A stretch of DNA of 64,000 bases from Lachnospiraceae bacterium (GCA_017935565.1 JAGBHK010000016.1:1-64000), one strand, 5' to 3'; positions 1 through 8,758 are shown, counted from the first letter of the stretch. A program made the numbers and translations. Notes: generated by a model not told the origin, from the sequence alone.

Positions 1-949
1 CATCCAATGTAGTCGCCCCAATGCAATGTAGCTCACCACGAGCCAACATAGGCTTAAGCATATTGCCCGCATCCATCGCTCCATCAGTTTTTCCTGCACC
101 AACTATAGTATGAAGTTCGTCAATGAAAAGAATGATTTCCCCTTCGCTCTTCTTAACCTCTTCAAGAACCGCCTTAAGTCTCTCTTCAAACTCTCCTCTA
201 TATTTTGCACCAGCAACCAAAGCCCCCATATCAAGCGCAAATATCTTTTTATCCTTCAATCCCTCTGGCACATCTCCCGACACAATTCTCTGCGCCAAGC
301 CTTCAACCGCCGCCGTCTTACCAACGCCCGGCTCACCAATAAGCACCGGATTATTCTTTGTCTTTCTCGACAAAATTCTTATAACATTTCTAATTTCACT
401 ATCTCTTCCAATAACTGGGTCAAGCTTCTGCTCTCTAGCCCTCTTCACAAGGTCCTGACCATATTTCTCCAAAGTATCGTAAGTCGCTTCAGGATTGTCA
501 CTTGTAACCCTCTGATTTCCCCTAACCTCGGAAAGCACTTTTAAGAAACGTTCCCTTGTAATACCATATTCCTTCCATAGGTTTGCTATTTGCTTATTAG
601 GATTCTTAAGTAACGATAAAAACAAATGCTCCACCGAAACATACTCGTCTCCCATAGCCTTAGCCTCATCCTCCGCCGTAATAAGCACCTTATTAAGTTC
701 ATTACTAATATGAATCTGTCCGCCCTGCACTTTTGGCTTTTTATTTAAGTAAGCTATAGCATTATTCTTAAAGTGGTTTAAATTAATTTCCATCTTTTCT
801 ATCATTTTTGAAATTAATCCGTCATTTTGTTCTGTGAGCGCAACCACCAAATGCTCCTGGTCAATCTCCTGATTACCATACTCGTACGCAAGCTTCTCGC
901 AATCTTTAACTGCTTCAATTGATTTTTGTGTGAATTTGTTGATATTCAT
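1..949 (-). CDS. clpB: ATP-dependent chaperone ClpB, N-terminal part (runs off left edge)
   Basis: Disaggregase that works with DnaK to rescue aggregated proteins in the cytoplasm. 316 residues are visible. They comprise a Clp N-domain (about 1-145) and the start of the first AAA+ module, with Walker A GEPGVGKT near residue 209 and Walker B ILFIDE near residue 281, followed by an intact GATT region. The ATG at 949 follows a GGTGGAGAA ribosome site. The spacing of the N-domain and the first nucleotide-binding domain fits ClpB rather than ClpC, but the C-terminal half lies outside the window. A CIRCE operator and a consensus promoter sit directly upstream, so HrcA heat-shock control is expected. 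Confidence 0.93.
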   Translation of the reverse strand, partial: MNINKFTQKSIEAVKDCEKLAYEYGNQEIDQEHLVVALTEQNDGLISKMIEKMEINLNHFKNNAIAYLNKKPKVQGGQIHISNELNKVLITAEDEAKAMGDEYVSVEHLFLSLLKNPNKQIANLWKEYGITRERFLKVLSEVRGNQRVTSDNPEATYDTLEKYGQDLVKRAREQKLDPVIGRDSEIRNVIRILSRKTKNNPVLIGEPGVGKTAAVEGLAQRIVSGDVPEGLKDKKIFALDMGALVAGAKYRGEFEERLKAVLEEVKKSEGEIILFIDELHTIVGAGKTDGAMDAGNMLKPMLARGELHCIGATTLD

Positions 950-1021
950 AGTTCTCCACCTCTTTCAACTATATGTGAGTTTACACATTATTTGATAATA
1001 ATATACTCTGTTGCAATATGT

Positions 1022-1050
1022 AATATAGCATATATTGTTAGCACTGTCAA
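1022..1050 (-). promoter_or_regulatory. clpB vegetative promoter
   Basis: On the minus strand TTGACA (1050-1045), a 17-base spacer and TATATT (1027-1022) form a near-perfect sigma-A promoter. The -35 hexamer lies inside the CIRCE element, so a bound HrcA would block polymerase directly. Confidence 0.85.
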
Positions 1051-1064
1051 GAGGTGAGTGCTAA
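1038..1064 (-). promoter_or_regulatory. CIRCE operator (HrcA binding site)
   Basis: TTAGCACTG, nine bases, then GAGTGCTAA, read on the plus strand. This differs from the CIRCE consensus (TTAGCACTC-N9-GAGTGCTAA) at one base in the left arm. It overlaps the clpB promoter. CIRCE is the operator of the HrcA repressor of class I heat-shock genes. Confidence 0.93.
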
Positions 1065-1106
1065 TCATTTTTTATAAATTATTTATTTTTTTATTGCTAA
1101 TAATTG

Positions 1107-1232
1107 CTATTCCGTTAGATTCGATACAAAGCTTTCACATTCTTTTGAAAATTCTATATATTCCTTTATTAGAGTCTCATCCACTTGCGGTTTAATCGAT
1201 ATATTTCCTTTTCCTATCATCCATACACCCAT
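1107..1232 (-). CDS. 41-residue hypothetical protein, possibly a truncated gene
   Basis: ATG at 1232 is preceded by AAGGAGGAAACAAA, an excellent ribosome site with eight-base spacing. The reading frame runs MGVWMIGKGNISIKPQVD and ends with TAG at 1107. The sequence is polar with no membrane segment or cysteine motif (one Cys). I do not recognise a family. The strong ribosome site argues that it is translated. Its short length and abrupt end would also fit the 5' remnant of a longer gene. It lies immediately upstream of the clpB CIRCE region, in the same direction. Confidence 0.5.
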   Translation of the reverse strand: MGVWMIGKGNISIKPQVDETLIKEYIEFSKECESFVSNLTE

Positions 1233-1285
1233 TTTGTTTCCTCCTTCATTTATATTTATGATATTTTCTTATTTTTTCTCACTCA

Positions 1286-1343
1286 TAAAAAATCTCCATC
1301 AAAATTGTTTCTAAATTTTTCTCTAAAAACAATTCTAATGGAG
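1286..1343 (-). terminator. Terminator of the HTH/LytTR operon
   Basis: Inverted repeat with outer arms CTCCAT (1294-1299) and ATGGAG (1338-1343) and inner arms ATTGTTT/AAACAAT. On the minus strand it is followed by a run of six T. It lies about 110 bases downstream of the LytTR gene. The remainder of 1233-1455 shows only a small TTGAAC/GTTCAA hairpin at 1360-1376 and no gene. Confidence 0.6.
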
Positions 1344-1455
1344 GTTCTTACATTTGTCATTGAACTTGTAGTTCAAAAATATTAGAAATCGACTTATAAA
1401 GTTTCTCTTTTATTAATTAATGGAAACATATGCACCTTCCTTTCATTATTGTTCA

Positions 1456-2193
1456 TCACCTCCACCCATCCAATTCCTCTAACAGCGACTTCATATACTT
1501 TCTACTCACGCTCACCTGTTTATATTTATATCCATCGCCAAAGCTAATGTAACGATTCACAATATCTACGGATTTTATGAGTTTTTTGTTGACTATAACG
1601 CCTTTTGCACATTGAACAAATCCGTGTCTACCAAGTTTTTCAAAGATGTCTTTACAAGAAACATATGGTACAGAAAGAAAATCGTTGACTTCATATACAT
1701 TTAGCATATGCCATTTGCTTTCAATGTACATTATGTCTTTAATTAACACGCCCATAAGTATTCCATCTTTTCTAAACCAATAAGTGTCCTCTTCCTTTTT
1801 GGTTGGAAAGAATGTCAATGCCTCCTCAAGCGTTTTCTTGGTTCTGTCCACTAAAAATGGTTTTTGAATGTAACTATAGCTATGTATCGCTTGATAAGCG
1901 TATAATTCAGGGTCGACTAATGCCGTTATAAATACCACTGGTGTGTGCTTATAGTTTTGGATAGTTCTAAGTTCATCCGCAAATTTCATACCTGAAACGT
2001 CCGACGGGTCCGATGGATTTAAAATGATATCAATTAAAAACAAATCAATATTATTTTCATGCATCATCCAATATGCATCCTTCAAATCCTTCGCCCAATA
2101 ACACCTTGTTTTTATCGACAATTCCCCTATCATTTTAATCAAGCAATCCGCTTGAATCTTATCATCTTCAACTACAAGTACATTCTTTACCAT
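1456..2193 (-). CDS. LytTR-family response regulator
   Basis: 245 residues from the ATG at 2193, chosen because AGAGG lies eight bases upstream; the ATG at 2199 is too close to it. The N-terminal receiver domain has the acidic pair EDD near residue 10, the phospho-acceptor Asp in FLIDIIL near 55, the Thr of VVFITAL and the Lys of YIQKPF. The C-terminal part (about 145-245) is a LytTR DNA-binding domain (GFVQCAKGVIVNKK and VSRKYMKSL regions). Regulators of this kind usually control bacteriocin, virulence or surface genes with a membrane kinase. No kinase is adjacent; instead it follows a double-HTH protein after 18 bases, so the two probably act together. Confidence 0.88.
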   Translation of the reverse strand: MVKNVLVVEDDKIQADCLIKMIGELSIKTRCYWAKDLKDAYWMMHENNIDLFLIDIILNPSDPSDVSGMKFADELRTIQNYKHTPVVFITALVDPELYAYQAIHSYSYIQKPFLVDRTKKTLEEALTFFPTKKEEDTYWFRKDGILMGVLIKDIMYIESKWHMLNVYEVNDFLSVPYVSCKDIFEKLGRHGFVQCAKGVIVNKKLIKSVDIVNRYISFGDGYKYKQVSVSRKYMKSLLEELDGWR

Positions 2194-2211
2194 AGGCATT
2201 ACCTCTTTTTC

Positions 2212-2895
2212 TTATGACTTTTTAATTAAATATTTCAAGTTGTAATTTATTACTTTATTTAATTCCGCCGCTTCATCCTCTGCTAATCTGTTCCACATTG
2301 AATTTAATTTTAGTAGATAGTTTGGATTTTCTATTTGAAGCAATGTTGGGTAGTAACCCATATTGTTGTAAACATTTGTAAGTATTATAGTGTTTGGCGC
2401 GCTATTTCCACGCTCGATTTCACGATAAGTCTTTATGTTTATTTCCATTAATTCTGCCATTTTTTCCTGTGTGTAATTTTTCACTTGTCTTATGCAACTC
2501 CAAATGCTTTCATTTTCAGTTCTTTCACTTAACATATAGTTCATCAATGAAATTTCATTTCTATAATTCTCGCTCTTTGCTTCTGTATCCTTGAGATTTA
2601 AATACATTGTGACTATTCCAATGAATTCCTTGCGTCTATTTTGTGGACACTTTTCGAAATATTCGTTTAACACAGTTTTTTCCGACTTTATTCCCGTGAT
2701 AAAATAATCAATATCAAGCCCTGAGGCGCCCATATTATACAAAGCCTTATTAGCTATCGCCTTGTTTCCAGTCTCTATTTTACAATAATGATTTTGAGTG
2801 ATACCCATTTTTTCAGCCATTTGTCTTTGGGTCATATTCATTTTTTTCCTATATGTAACGATTCTGTTTAGCACTTGTTTATACGAATTTTCCAT
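2212..2895 (-). CDS. Regulator with two XRE-type helix-turn-helix domains
   Basis: 227 residues. The first HTH is at about residues 8-60 (MTQRQMAEKMGITQNHYCKIE) and a second at about 130-190 (YTQEKMAELMEINIKTYREIE). A short helical linker joins them. Two Cro/C1-type domains in one chain suggest that it binds paired half-sites as a monomer or dimer. The start ATG at 2895 has GAGGTGGTATT upstream. It is first in an operon with the LytTR gene. The target genes are unknown. Confidence 0.8.
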   Translation of the reverse strand: MENSYKQVLNRIVTYRKKMNMTQRQMAEKMGITQNHYCKIETGNKAIANKALYNMGASGLDIDYFITGIKSEKTVLNEYFEKCPQNRRKEFIGIVTMYLNLKDTEAKSENYRNEISLMNYMLSERTENESIWSCIRQVKNYTQEKMAELMEINIKTYREIERGNSAPNTIILTNVYNNMGYYPTLLQIENPNYLLKLNSMWNRLAEDEAAELNKVINYNLKYLIKKS

Positions 2896-3014
2896 AATAC
2901 CACCTCACAATTTTGATAGTATTATTGTATATAATGTGCTACTACCTATTCTTGTCCGATTTGTGAATATTTGACATTTTTTTCCATTTTCTATTTTCTA
3001 ACCCAAAAAGGTCC

Positions 3015-3047
3015 AAAAAAATAGAGTTCACTCTAAGCAAACTCTAT
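3015..3047 (-). terminator. Rho-independent terminator
   Basis: ATAGAGTT (3021-3028) pairs with AACTCTAT (3040-3047). Read on the minus strand the hairpin is followed by seven T residues. It ends the transcript of the small membrane protein at 3061-3399, just before the HTH operon begins. Confidence 0.85.
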
Positions 3048-3060
3048 CATAATCTTTTCA

Positions 3061-3399
3061 TTATTTCATTGTACACTTTCTAACCACATAGCCTAGAAGA
3101 TATCCAACATACACCGCCATAAACGGAACCATTACAAATAGCCACATACATTTTATTAGTTTCATTGTAACTATTCCTGCTACTAACACAGCAATTGATG
3201 TACATATCGGCACTCTTTTTACAACACCACTCATAAAGCCAATCAATGCCGCAACAATAGGTCCTACATATATAAACGAAAAATATGCTGCTCCCATAGC
3301 TCCCGTCGGGTCGCTATGTTCCATAATCACAGGCAGCACAAATAATATAACTATCAATAAATCTGTTCCAATTATCTCAATGAAATTACCTTTTTTCAT
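3061..3399 (-). CDS. Small membrane protein of unknown function
   Basis: 112 residues with about four hydrophobic segments (near 9-26, 37-58, 65-80 and 84-107) and a basic C-terminal tail. A good ribosome site (AGGAGGAGTCTAC) precedes the ATG. No recognisable catalytic motif. It stands alone between the Rpn gene and the HTH operon and ends at a clear terminator. Probably an inner-membrane protein; no function can be assigned. Confidence 0.7.
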   Translation of the reverse strand: MKKGNFIEIIGTDLLIVILFVLPVIMEHSDPTGAMGAAYFSFIYVGPIVAALIGFMSGVVKRVPICTSIAVLVAGIVTMKLIKCMWLFVMVPFMAVYVGYLLGYVVRKCTMK

Positions 3400-3506
3400 C
3401 TGTAGACTCCTCCTTTTGAACAGAATGATTATATCACAGTTCTTTAGATTTTCATAGTCTTAATATGTAAGTTATCAATTACATCCTTTTAATATTATGG
3501 CACCTT

Positions 3507-4502
3507 CTACTTTAAATTGTATTTTCTAAACATATCTTCTCTATATTTCTTATCCGTAGACACTTTATTAATATCTTCTTGAGAACACCCGTCTGAAATC
3601 ATAAGTCCAATCAGTTGCATTGCAACATCTTCACCGTGTTTTTCTCCACGTTTTTCTCCACGTTTTTCTCCACGTTCTTCAGCTTCTTCAACCAAGATTT
3701 CTCTATCAAGTTTTATAATATTTCCACCCATCTGCTTCACCTCACGTTTTACATTTTCCATATCTTTTGCAACATGTTCAATAATCTTCTCTGTAAGGCA
3801 AATCATATCATGAAGATAATCCCTTGATATGTCTTCTCTTTCTGCAAATTCTGCCAATTCTTCATATAACTCCTGATATTCTGCCTTAAGCGCGTTCAAC
3901 TGATTAGCGTCTTCATTTATCTGTGCTAATTTCTTCTCAAATCTTATGATATAATAAGGCGTTAGAAAAAGCAAGTTTTTCTTGCAAATATCATCTTTAG
4001 AGTACTTAGCCACGTTGCATACTGGAATAGAATAGTTTACCTCTTCGTAATATGTTCCTGTTTCATTGTATCTTGGAATTCGTAATTTAACATCGAGCGC
4101 TTCACCAAAATTAATGCTTTCTCTAAGCACTAGTACTGCAGACTGAGGCATCTCTATTATAAATCCCTCTTTATCATCATGATACATATTATCCAATGCA
4201 ATGTGTATATCATATTCAAACATGCGAATTTCCATGTATGAATCATCGGTTGACTGACATTCTATATGGTAAATAATATCTCGAATTTTGAGATAGGAAT
4301 CTGTGACATTTTTAATAGTACTTCCGCTATCATCTATAAAAAATTGCTCATTTGCCAAAACCAAAACTTCATCTTTCATAGTATAATCCGCGCTAAAAAC
4401 TTCGTTTATCACAGGTATGATAAGTTTGTTACATTTCTCCAACAATGTTCTGAAGACATCGTCGAAAGGTGTGTTACTTAGTCTTTTAATCTTCTTAACC
4501 AT
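3507..4502 (-). CDS. Rpn-family PD-(D/E)XK nuclease (transposase-like)
   Basis: 331 residues from the ATG at 4502, which follows GGGAGGT; the upstream extension to 4559 has no ribosome site. The N-terminal 110 residues carry the family signature TPFDDVFRTLLE, a TDS segment and the nuclease core YHIECQS. Rpn proteins are recombination-promoting DNases whose C-terminal tails vary rapidly. Here the tail contains a tandem RGEK repeat encoded by 12-base units. Two coiled-coil stretches (about 190-265) follow the catalytic region. No inverted repeats flank it, so there is no sign of an intact mobile element. Confidence 0.85.
   Translation of the reverse strand: MVKKIKRLSNTPFDDVFRTLLEKCNKLIIPVINEVFSADYTMKDEVLVLANEQFFIDDSGSTIKNVTDSYLKIRDIIYHIECQSTDDSYMEIRMFEYDIHIALDNMYHDDKEGFIIEMPQSAVLVLRESINFGEALDVKLRIPRYNETGTYYEEVNYSIPVCNVAKYSKDDICKKNLLFLTPYYIIRFEKKLAQINEDANQLNALKAEYQELYEELAEFAEREDISRDYLHDMICLTEKIIEHVAKDMENVKREVKQMGGNIIKLDREILVEEAEERGEKRGEKRGEKHGEDVAMQLIGLMISDGCSQEDINKVSTDKKYREDMFRKYNLK
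3635..3682 (-). repeat. 12-bp tandem repeat inside the Rpn gene
   Basis: Four adjacent units related to CACGTTTTTCTC on the plus strand, the middle two identical (3647-3658 and 3659-3670) and the outer two diverged. They encode the RGEK repeats in frame, so copy-number change would alter protein length without a frameshift. Confidence 0.85.
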
Positions 4503-4677
4503 CCAATACCTCCCTTGTAAAACCAAAGGATGTAATTGATGGATACCATCATAACACAAATATTTCTAAGCTACAACGCCGATTATTCTTTTCTACATTT
4601 AATACAAACTTTCTTTCCAAATTTCGTTTAGATGTAACAAAATTTTTGTACTTTTTATTGTTTTTACGCTTCTTTTC

Positions 4678-5433
4678 CTACCTCTTCATCCCTCTAATCA
4701 TCCTCTTCACCTCATCCCCGGGTATCTTCGACTCCACAATTTTCTGCAAGCCCTTATTGTATGTCACAGCATCTAACTTACACTTCTTCAAATACTCATA
4801 AGTATGATATGGAAATAAACAGAACGCCTCTGTCACAAGCCAACTCACTGCCATGGAGGCATAATATTTTGAAGTATCAATCCTATCCATCGCCTCAAAT
4901 ATCCTGTCAAGATACAAGCCCTTCTTCTCGCTAGAATCCCCTAAACAAGACTTATCTATCCTACGCAATCTGGCCATCTTCTTACCATTTTCATCACATT
5001 TCAAAATGTGCTGCATCATTATGATTACGCCAACTCGTATCTCGAATTCCTTATTTGAATTCAGGTATGGCTGTATAAAATCCCACGCCCACTCTCTGTT
5101 TTTCTCAAATATCTTCATTCCCATAAACACACTATCGCAGACAGACCAATTATCTACCAATGGAATGAAGTCTTTGATGTAACCTTCCATCAGTGACACA
5201 TCATTTGACGCATATCCAATCACCATTCCCCTAAGCATTACCTCTTCAAAATAGTAATCCTCTTCTGCAATAGCATCCTCCCAGTCATCTTTAGCCAATT
5301 TCTTTGCATACTCTCGCAACAATGGCAAACGAATACCAAGCATATTCTTAACGCCAGGTATTAAAGAAGAAGAGAACTTTTTATAGTTCTCTTCTGACAT
5401 TTTTTCAAGTTCAAGTCGTACATCCTTACGCAT
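4678..5433 (-). CDS. AlkD-like DNA alkylation repair protein
   Basis: 251 residues, all alpha-helical by composition, resembling the HEAT-repeat AlkD/AlkC glycosylases that remove positively charged alkylated bases. Visible features are FSSSLIPGVKNMLGIRLPLLRE near the N-terminus and the paired W-D segments (DNWSVCD near 97; EWAWDFI near 117) typical of the family. The ATG at 5433 lies inside the end of trpA (8-base overlap) and is preceded by GGTGG; the TTG two codons earlier is less likely. It is the last gene of the T-box trp operon, a location with no obvious metabolic logic. Confidence 0.82.
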   Translation of the reverse strand: MRKDVRLELEKMSEENYKKFSSSLIPGVKNMLGIRLPLLREYAKKLAKDDWEDAIAEEDYYFEEVMLRGMVIGYASNDVSLMEGYIKDFIPLVDNWSVCDSVFMGMKIFEKNREWAWDFIQPYLNSNKEFEIRVGVIIMMQHILKCDENGKKMARLRRIDKSCLGDSSEKKGLYLDRIFEAMDRIDTSKYYASMAVSWLVTEAFCLFPYHTYEYLKKCKLDAVTYNKGLQKIVESKIPGDEVKRMIRGMKR

Positions 5434-5995
5434 GAGCAACCACCATTGATTTTACATATTTTCTAAGTCTTTCGCAGGCTGTATCTGCATGATCTCTGAT
5501 TGTTTCAACCATCATATCACGCTTGTATTCTTCTTCCTCTGTAGTTATAACTGTGATTACATCCACATCGTATTTTTCCATATATTCTGCGATTTCACCC
5601 ATTTCAACTGATGGAAGATCAGGAATTACAAGTCCCTTGATTCCAAGTTCGTTGCACTTTGCAAAGAATCTGTCATATCCATACTTGAACACCTGATTCA
5701 TATAAAGTCTAAGAACGAATGGTACGTTTACCTTATCCTTAACACCAGCAATCATATCAAATACCATATCAGTTGTACAACCGCCTTCTACAGCTAATGC
5801 TCTAACATTTGCAGCGAAAATAATCTCACCTTCTGCGATTGGATCCGAAAATGGTACACCAATTTCTACAAGGCTTGCTCCGCCTGCTACAATAGCTTCG
5901 ATATATTCGGCTGTTTTCTCCATTGATGGATCACCTGCTACAAGGAAGCCCTTAAATTTATTTTTACTTTCATACAATTTCTTAATATTAGTCAT
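5426..5995 (-). CDS. trpA: Tryptophan synthase alpha subunit, short form lacking part of the barrel
   Basis: TrpA cleaves indole-3-glycerol phosphate to indole and glyceraldehyde 3-phosphate. This copy has 189 residues against the usual 250-270. The first 150 or so residues align with the family: [15 protein letters not shown] carries the catalytic Glu (residue 44) and an acidic residue (Glu 55) at the second catalytic position, and KGLVIPDLP is intact. After VDVITVI the normal strands 7-8 are missing, including the GVTG and GSAIV phosphate-binding loops. The chain then jumps to a tail (RKYVKSM) that looks like the family C-terminus. This fits an in-frame internal deletion of roughly 70 codons. 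It overlaps trpB by 8 bases and has GGAG within trpB as ribosome site. Confidence 0.85.
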   Translation of the reverse strand: MTNIKKLYESKNKFKGFLVAGDPSMEKTAEYIEAIVAGGASLVEIGVPFSDPIAEGEIIFAANVRALAVEGGCTTDMVFDMIAGVKDKVNVPFVLRLYMNQVFKYGYDRFFAKCNELGIKGLVIPDLPSVEMGEIAEYMEKYDVDVITVITTEEEEYKRDMMVETIRDHADTACERLRKYVKSMVVAHA

Positions 5996-7172
5996 TTAAA
6001 TCAACTCCTCTATATCTTGCTATTGCTGCTACGTCTTTGTCACCACGACCTGATAAACAACAGATAATAATCTGGTCCTTATCCATAGTTGGTGCAAGTT
6101 TCATTACATGTGCGATGGCATGTGAGCTTTCAATCGCTGCTACAATACCTTCTGTTCTTGCAATATATTCAAATGCCTCTACTGCCTCATCATCTGTTAC
6201 CGGTACATATGTTGCGCGGCCTGAATCATTAAGTCCTGCATGTTCAGGTCCAATACCCGGATAATCAAGACCTGCTGAAATAGAATAAACTGGAGCAATC
6301 TGTCCGTATTCATCCTGACAGAAATATGACTTCATTCCGTGGAAAATTCCAACCGAACCTGTAGCAATAGTTGCTGCTGTTTCATATGTGTCAACGCCAC
6401 GTCCTGCTGCCTCACAACCGATAAGTTTAACACTTTCATCATTTATAAATTCGCTAAACATACCGATAGCATTGCTTCCGCCACCAACACAAGCCATAAC
6501 TACATCTGGTAATTTGCCTTCCTTTTCAAGTATCTGCTCTCTAGCTTCGCGGCTTATAACCTTCTGGAAATGCTTTACTACCTCTGGGAATGGATGTGGG
6601 CCTACTGCCGAACCTAAAAGATACAATGTATCATCACTTCTAATCATCCATTCTCTCATACATTCATTAACGGCATCCTTCAATGTCTTTGTACCGCTTT
6701 GAACTGGATGAACCTTTGCTCCGAGAAGCTTCATTCTGTATACGTTAAGAGCCTGACGGATAGTATCCTCCTCACCCATATAAATCTCACACTCAAGTCC
6801 TAAAAGTGCCGCAGCTGTCGCTGTTGCAACACCGTGCTGTCCTGCACCTGTTTCGGCAATAACACGTGTCTTGCCCATCTTTTTAGCAAGAAGTGCCTGA
6901 CCAAGAGCATTGTTAATCTTGTGTGCACCTGTGTGGTTCAAATCTTCTCTCTTAAAGTAAATCTTTGCGCCACCTAAATCTTTTGTCATCTTCTCTGCAA
7001 AATAAAGGTTAGAAGGTCTACCTACATAATCCTTTAACAATGCGTCCAATTCGTCATTGAAAGCCTTATCGTTCTTATAAAACTCAAATGCTTCTTCAAA
7101 CTTTTTAACTTCTTCCATTAGTCCTTCTGGTACATACTGACCACCATGAATACCATATCTTCCTTTTGCCAT
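5988..7172 (-). CDS. trpB: Tryptophan synthase beta subunit
   Basis: Condenses indole with serine to make tryptophan, using PLP. 394 residues, normal length. The PLP lysine is in [13 protein letters not shown] (near residue 86) and the phosphate-binding loop is GGGSNAIG (near 232). The true start is the ATG at 7172 after a GGAGTGG site. The open frame continues upstream to 7304, but that part is the translated T-box leader and terminator, not protein. No other trp biosynthesis genes adjoin, so with the defective-looking trpA this operon may work mainly in indole salvage. Confidence 0.96.
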   Translation of the reverse strand: MAKGRYGIHGGQYVPEGLMEEVKKFEEAFEFYKNDKAFNDELDALLKDYVGRPSNLYFAEKMTKDLGGAKIYFKREDLNHTGAHKINNALGQALLAKKMGKTRVIAETGAGQHGVATATAAALLGLECEIYMGEEDTIRQALNVYRMKLLGAKVHPVQSGTKTLKDAVNECMREWMIRSDDTLYLLGSAVGPHPFPEVVKHFQKVISREAREQILEKEGKLPDVVMACVGGGSNAIGMFSEFINDESVKLIGCEAAGRGVDTYETAATIATGSVGIFHGMKSYFCQDEYGQIAPVYSISAGLDYPGIGPEHAGLNDSGRATYVPVTDDEAVEAFEYIARTEGIVAAIESSHAIAHVMKLAPTMDKDQIIICCLSGRGDKDVAAIARYRGVDLND

Positions 7173-7213
7173 CTTTTTTCCACTCCTTTTTTTATTATCT
7201 GTCGTCGTAACAA

Positions 7214-7508
7214 TTAAAAAGTCCTCGACAACAGAATATTTTCTATTGTCAAGGACGGTAAAATCTTTATACCGCGGTGCCACCTTGATTTGTGGAATCC
7301 ACACTCTCTACGGATACTATCATATCCTTGGGACTTAACGCTTCCCTTACGTCATGGAATACTAGGAATAAATCTCTTCATTCTTTTGACCATGCCCTCC
7401 GCGGTCCATTTAATAAACTGCATTTCTATCGGTTCTCAGCTCCTCCGACTCTCTGTGAGCGCATCTTTTATTTTTATCTCCGCTTCAACGGTTTTATTAT
7501 TTAGTTAT
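7214..7508 (-). ncRNA. T-box leader, tryptophan-specific (UGG specifier)
   Basis: Leader RNA that senses uncharged tRNA. On the minus strand it has stem I with the GGAGGAGCTGAGAACCG distal elements, then the specifier TGG (7408-7406) followed by the canonical ACC. The T-box AAGGTGGCACCGCGG (about 7282-7268) comes next, and then a terminator stem of arms GTCCTTGACAA and TTGTCGAGGAC followed by TTTTT (about 7257-7212). Free tRNA-Trp should pair with the T-box and favour antitermination into trpB. The UGG specifier independently confirms tryptophan control. Confidence 0.95.
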
Positions 7509-7513
7509 TAATT

Positions 7514-7541
7514 ATTATACTCGACTGGTTGGATTTGTCAA
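7514..7541 (-). promoter_or_regulatory. Promoter of the trpBA T-box operon
   Basis: Minus-strand TTGACA (7541-7536), 16-base spacer, TATAAT (7519-7514): both hexamers match consensus exactly. Transcription would start near 7507, just upstream of the T-box leader. Confidence 0.9.
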
Positions 7542-7556
7542 CTGAAAAAAATAAAA

Positions 7557-7922
7557 TTAATTATTATCAACAAAATATCTTGTCAACTCATTATCATCAC
7601 TGAAAATTGCAACATTACAAGGATATTTCTCGTATACGCCCTTTCCTTCCGAAAGGTAATTCTTCATATTTCTCATAAAGAATTTTTTATCCTCGACCAC
7701 TTCATGTCGACACTTATAAGCTATTTTTATTCCTTCGTATACATCTTTATATGTTTCAATATCATCCACATTAAAAAGAAGTATATCTTCTTCATCCTTT
7801 GATTTTACAGTACCAACAAAACTATTTTTGAAATCCATCAATAATGTAAAATATGGTTCTTCTCCTGTTTGTGGTTTAAACTTAATAAACATTCCAATTG
7901 ATATATTTCCTAAATTGTCCAT
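7557..7922 (-). CDS. Hypothetical protein, 121 aa
   Basis: Start set at the ATG at 7922, with AAGGAG 13 bases upstream; the longer frame to 7946 would begin at a TTG overlapping that ribosome site. Soluble mixed alpha/beta composition with no signal peptide, membrane segment or known motif. Lies just upstream of the trp promoter, as a separate unit. No function recognised. The interval 7923-8107 upstream holds a pyrimidine-rich tract with a doubled GTCCATTTCC, and the terminator of the next operon. Confidence 0.6.
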   Translation of the reverse strand: MDNLGNISIGMFIKFKPQTGEEPYFTLLMDFKNSFVGTVKSKDEEDILLFNVDDIETYKDVYEGIKIAYKCRHEVVEDKKFFMRNMKNYLSEGKGVYEKYPCNVAIFSDDNELTRYFVDNN

Positions 7923-8093
7923 TTTATTGCTCGATCTCCTTCTCAAAAGTACTAACTCTATTGTTTTATATGTACTATATCAAATTTGTCTTGTCAAGGT
8001 CTTTTTCTGTCCTTTCACGTCGGGTTCTTCGTCCATTTCCGTCCATTTCCGTCGGTTTTTCTCCCTTTTTCTCCTTTTTTGTCTTAAAAACAC

Positions 8094-8126
8094 AAAAGCA
8101 GCAGTTTTTAATATTCTGCTGCTTTT
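8094..8126 (-). terminator. Terminator at the end of the accessory operon
   Basis: AAAAGCAGCAG (8094-8104) and CTGCTGCTTTT (8116-8126) form an 11-bp stem. On the minus strand it is followed by GTGTTTTT. The stem includes the last codons and stop of the lipoprotein gene at 8108-8749. This marks the downstream boundary of the 18-kb block. Confidence 0.85.
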
Positions 8127-8749
8127 ATGTATTCATAAACATTTTCATCACCATAAATCAAACTATTGTTTTTATCTACTATAATGATTCTTTCTGCCGA
8201 TTCAGAACCAACAGATATTGCAATAAATTCACATATATCCTTATATTCAGAATCATCTATCAAAGATATCTGAACTTTTATATATGGTTCATTTTTTTCA
8301 GTTATCATCAATTGATTTTTAAAAAATAAACTTATATCATCAATTCGTATCGAAGCACTTTTTTCTAATACAAGTTTAATATTATTTGTTACATATTCAG
8401 AAAAAGCCTTTTCTCGTTCTTCTGCAGTTCCTTTTAAGGAAATATCTATATAATCAATTTTAAACATATCAACCATATATCCATTCTTACCAAGCAAATA
8501 AATTGTATCATAATATTGTTCCTCTAGAATCTCTACATTTTTCGATGACTCTTTAATAATGTAATCCATGTTATTTTCAGACAATATCTTCTCAATATTT
8601 TCTATATCCGCTTTGTTTTCATAAGTAATTACGCTTATATAATTACTATCTTTTTTTTCAGAATCATCTCCGCTCTTATCTTTGCACCCCCAAAAAAGCA
8701 AGGTTATAAGTACGGACAATATTATTAACACCAAACATTTTCTATTCAT
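8108..8749 (-). CDS. Lipoprotein of unknown function
   Basis: 213 residues. A basic N-terminus (MNRK), a hydrophobic core and the lipobox LLFWGC (Cys 22) mark a lipoprotein signal peptide. The mature part is charged and begins with a flexible KDKSGDDSEKKDS linker. The rest is alpha/beta with no recognised domain. Ribosome site AAGGTGGCGAG overlaps the end of the upstream gene. It is last in the 14-gene block; probably extracytoplasmic and membrane-anchored. Confidence 0.75.
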   Translation of the reverse strand: MNRKCLVLIILSVLITLLFWGCKDKSGDDSEKKDSNYISVITYENKADIENIEKILSENNMDYIIKESSKNVEILEEQYYDTIYLLGKNGYMVDMFKIDYIDISLKGTAEEREKAFSEYVTNNIKLVLEKSASIRIDDISLFFKNQLMITEKNEPYIKVQISLIDDSEYKDICEFIAISVGSESAERIIIVDKNNSLIYGDENVYEYIKAAEY

Positions 8750-8758
8750 CTCGCCACC

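Noticed and set aside
1185..1385. 66-codon plus-strand frame beside clpB
   Set aside because: No ribosome site, AT-rich composition, and it lies partly over the well-initiated minus-strand ORF and the terminator.
3507..4502. Rpn gene as part of an insertion sequence
   Set aside because: No terminal inverted repeats or target-site duplication seen on either side.
7173..7304. N-terminal extension of the trpB frame
   Set aside because: It translates the T-box and terminator sequences, and the ATG at 7172 has its own ribosome site.
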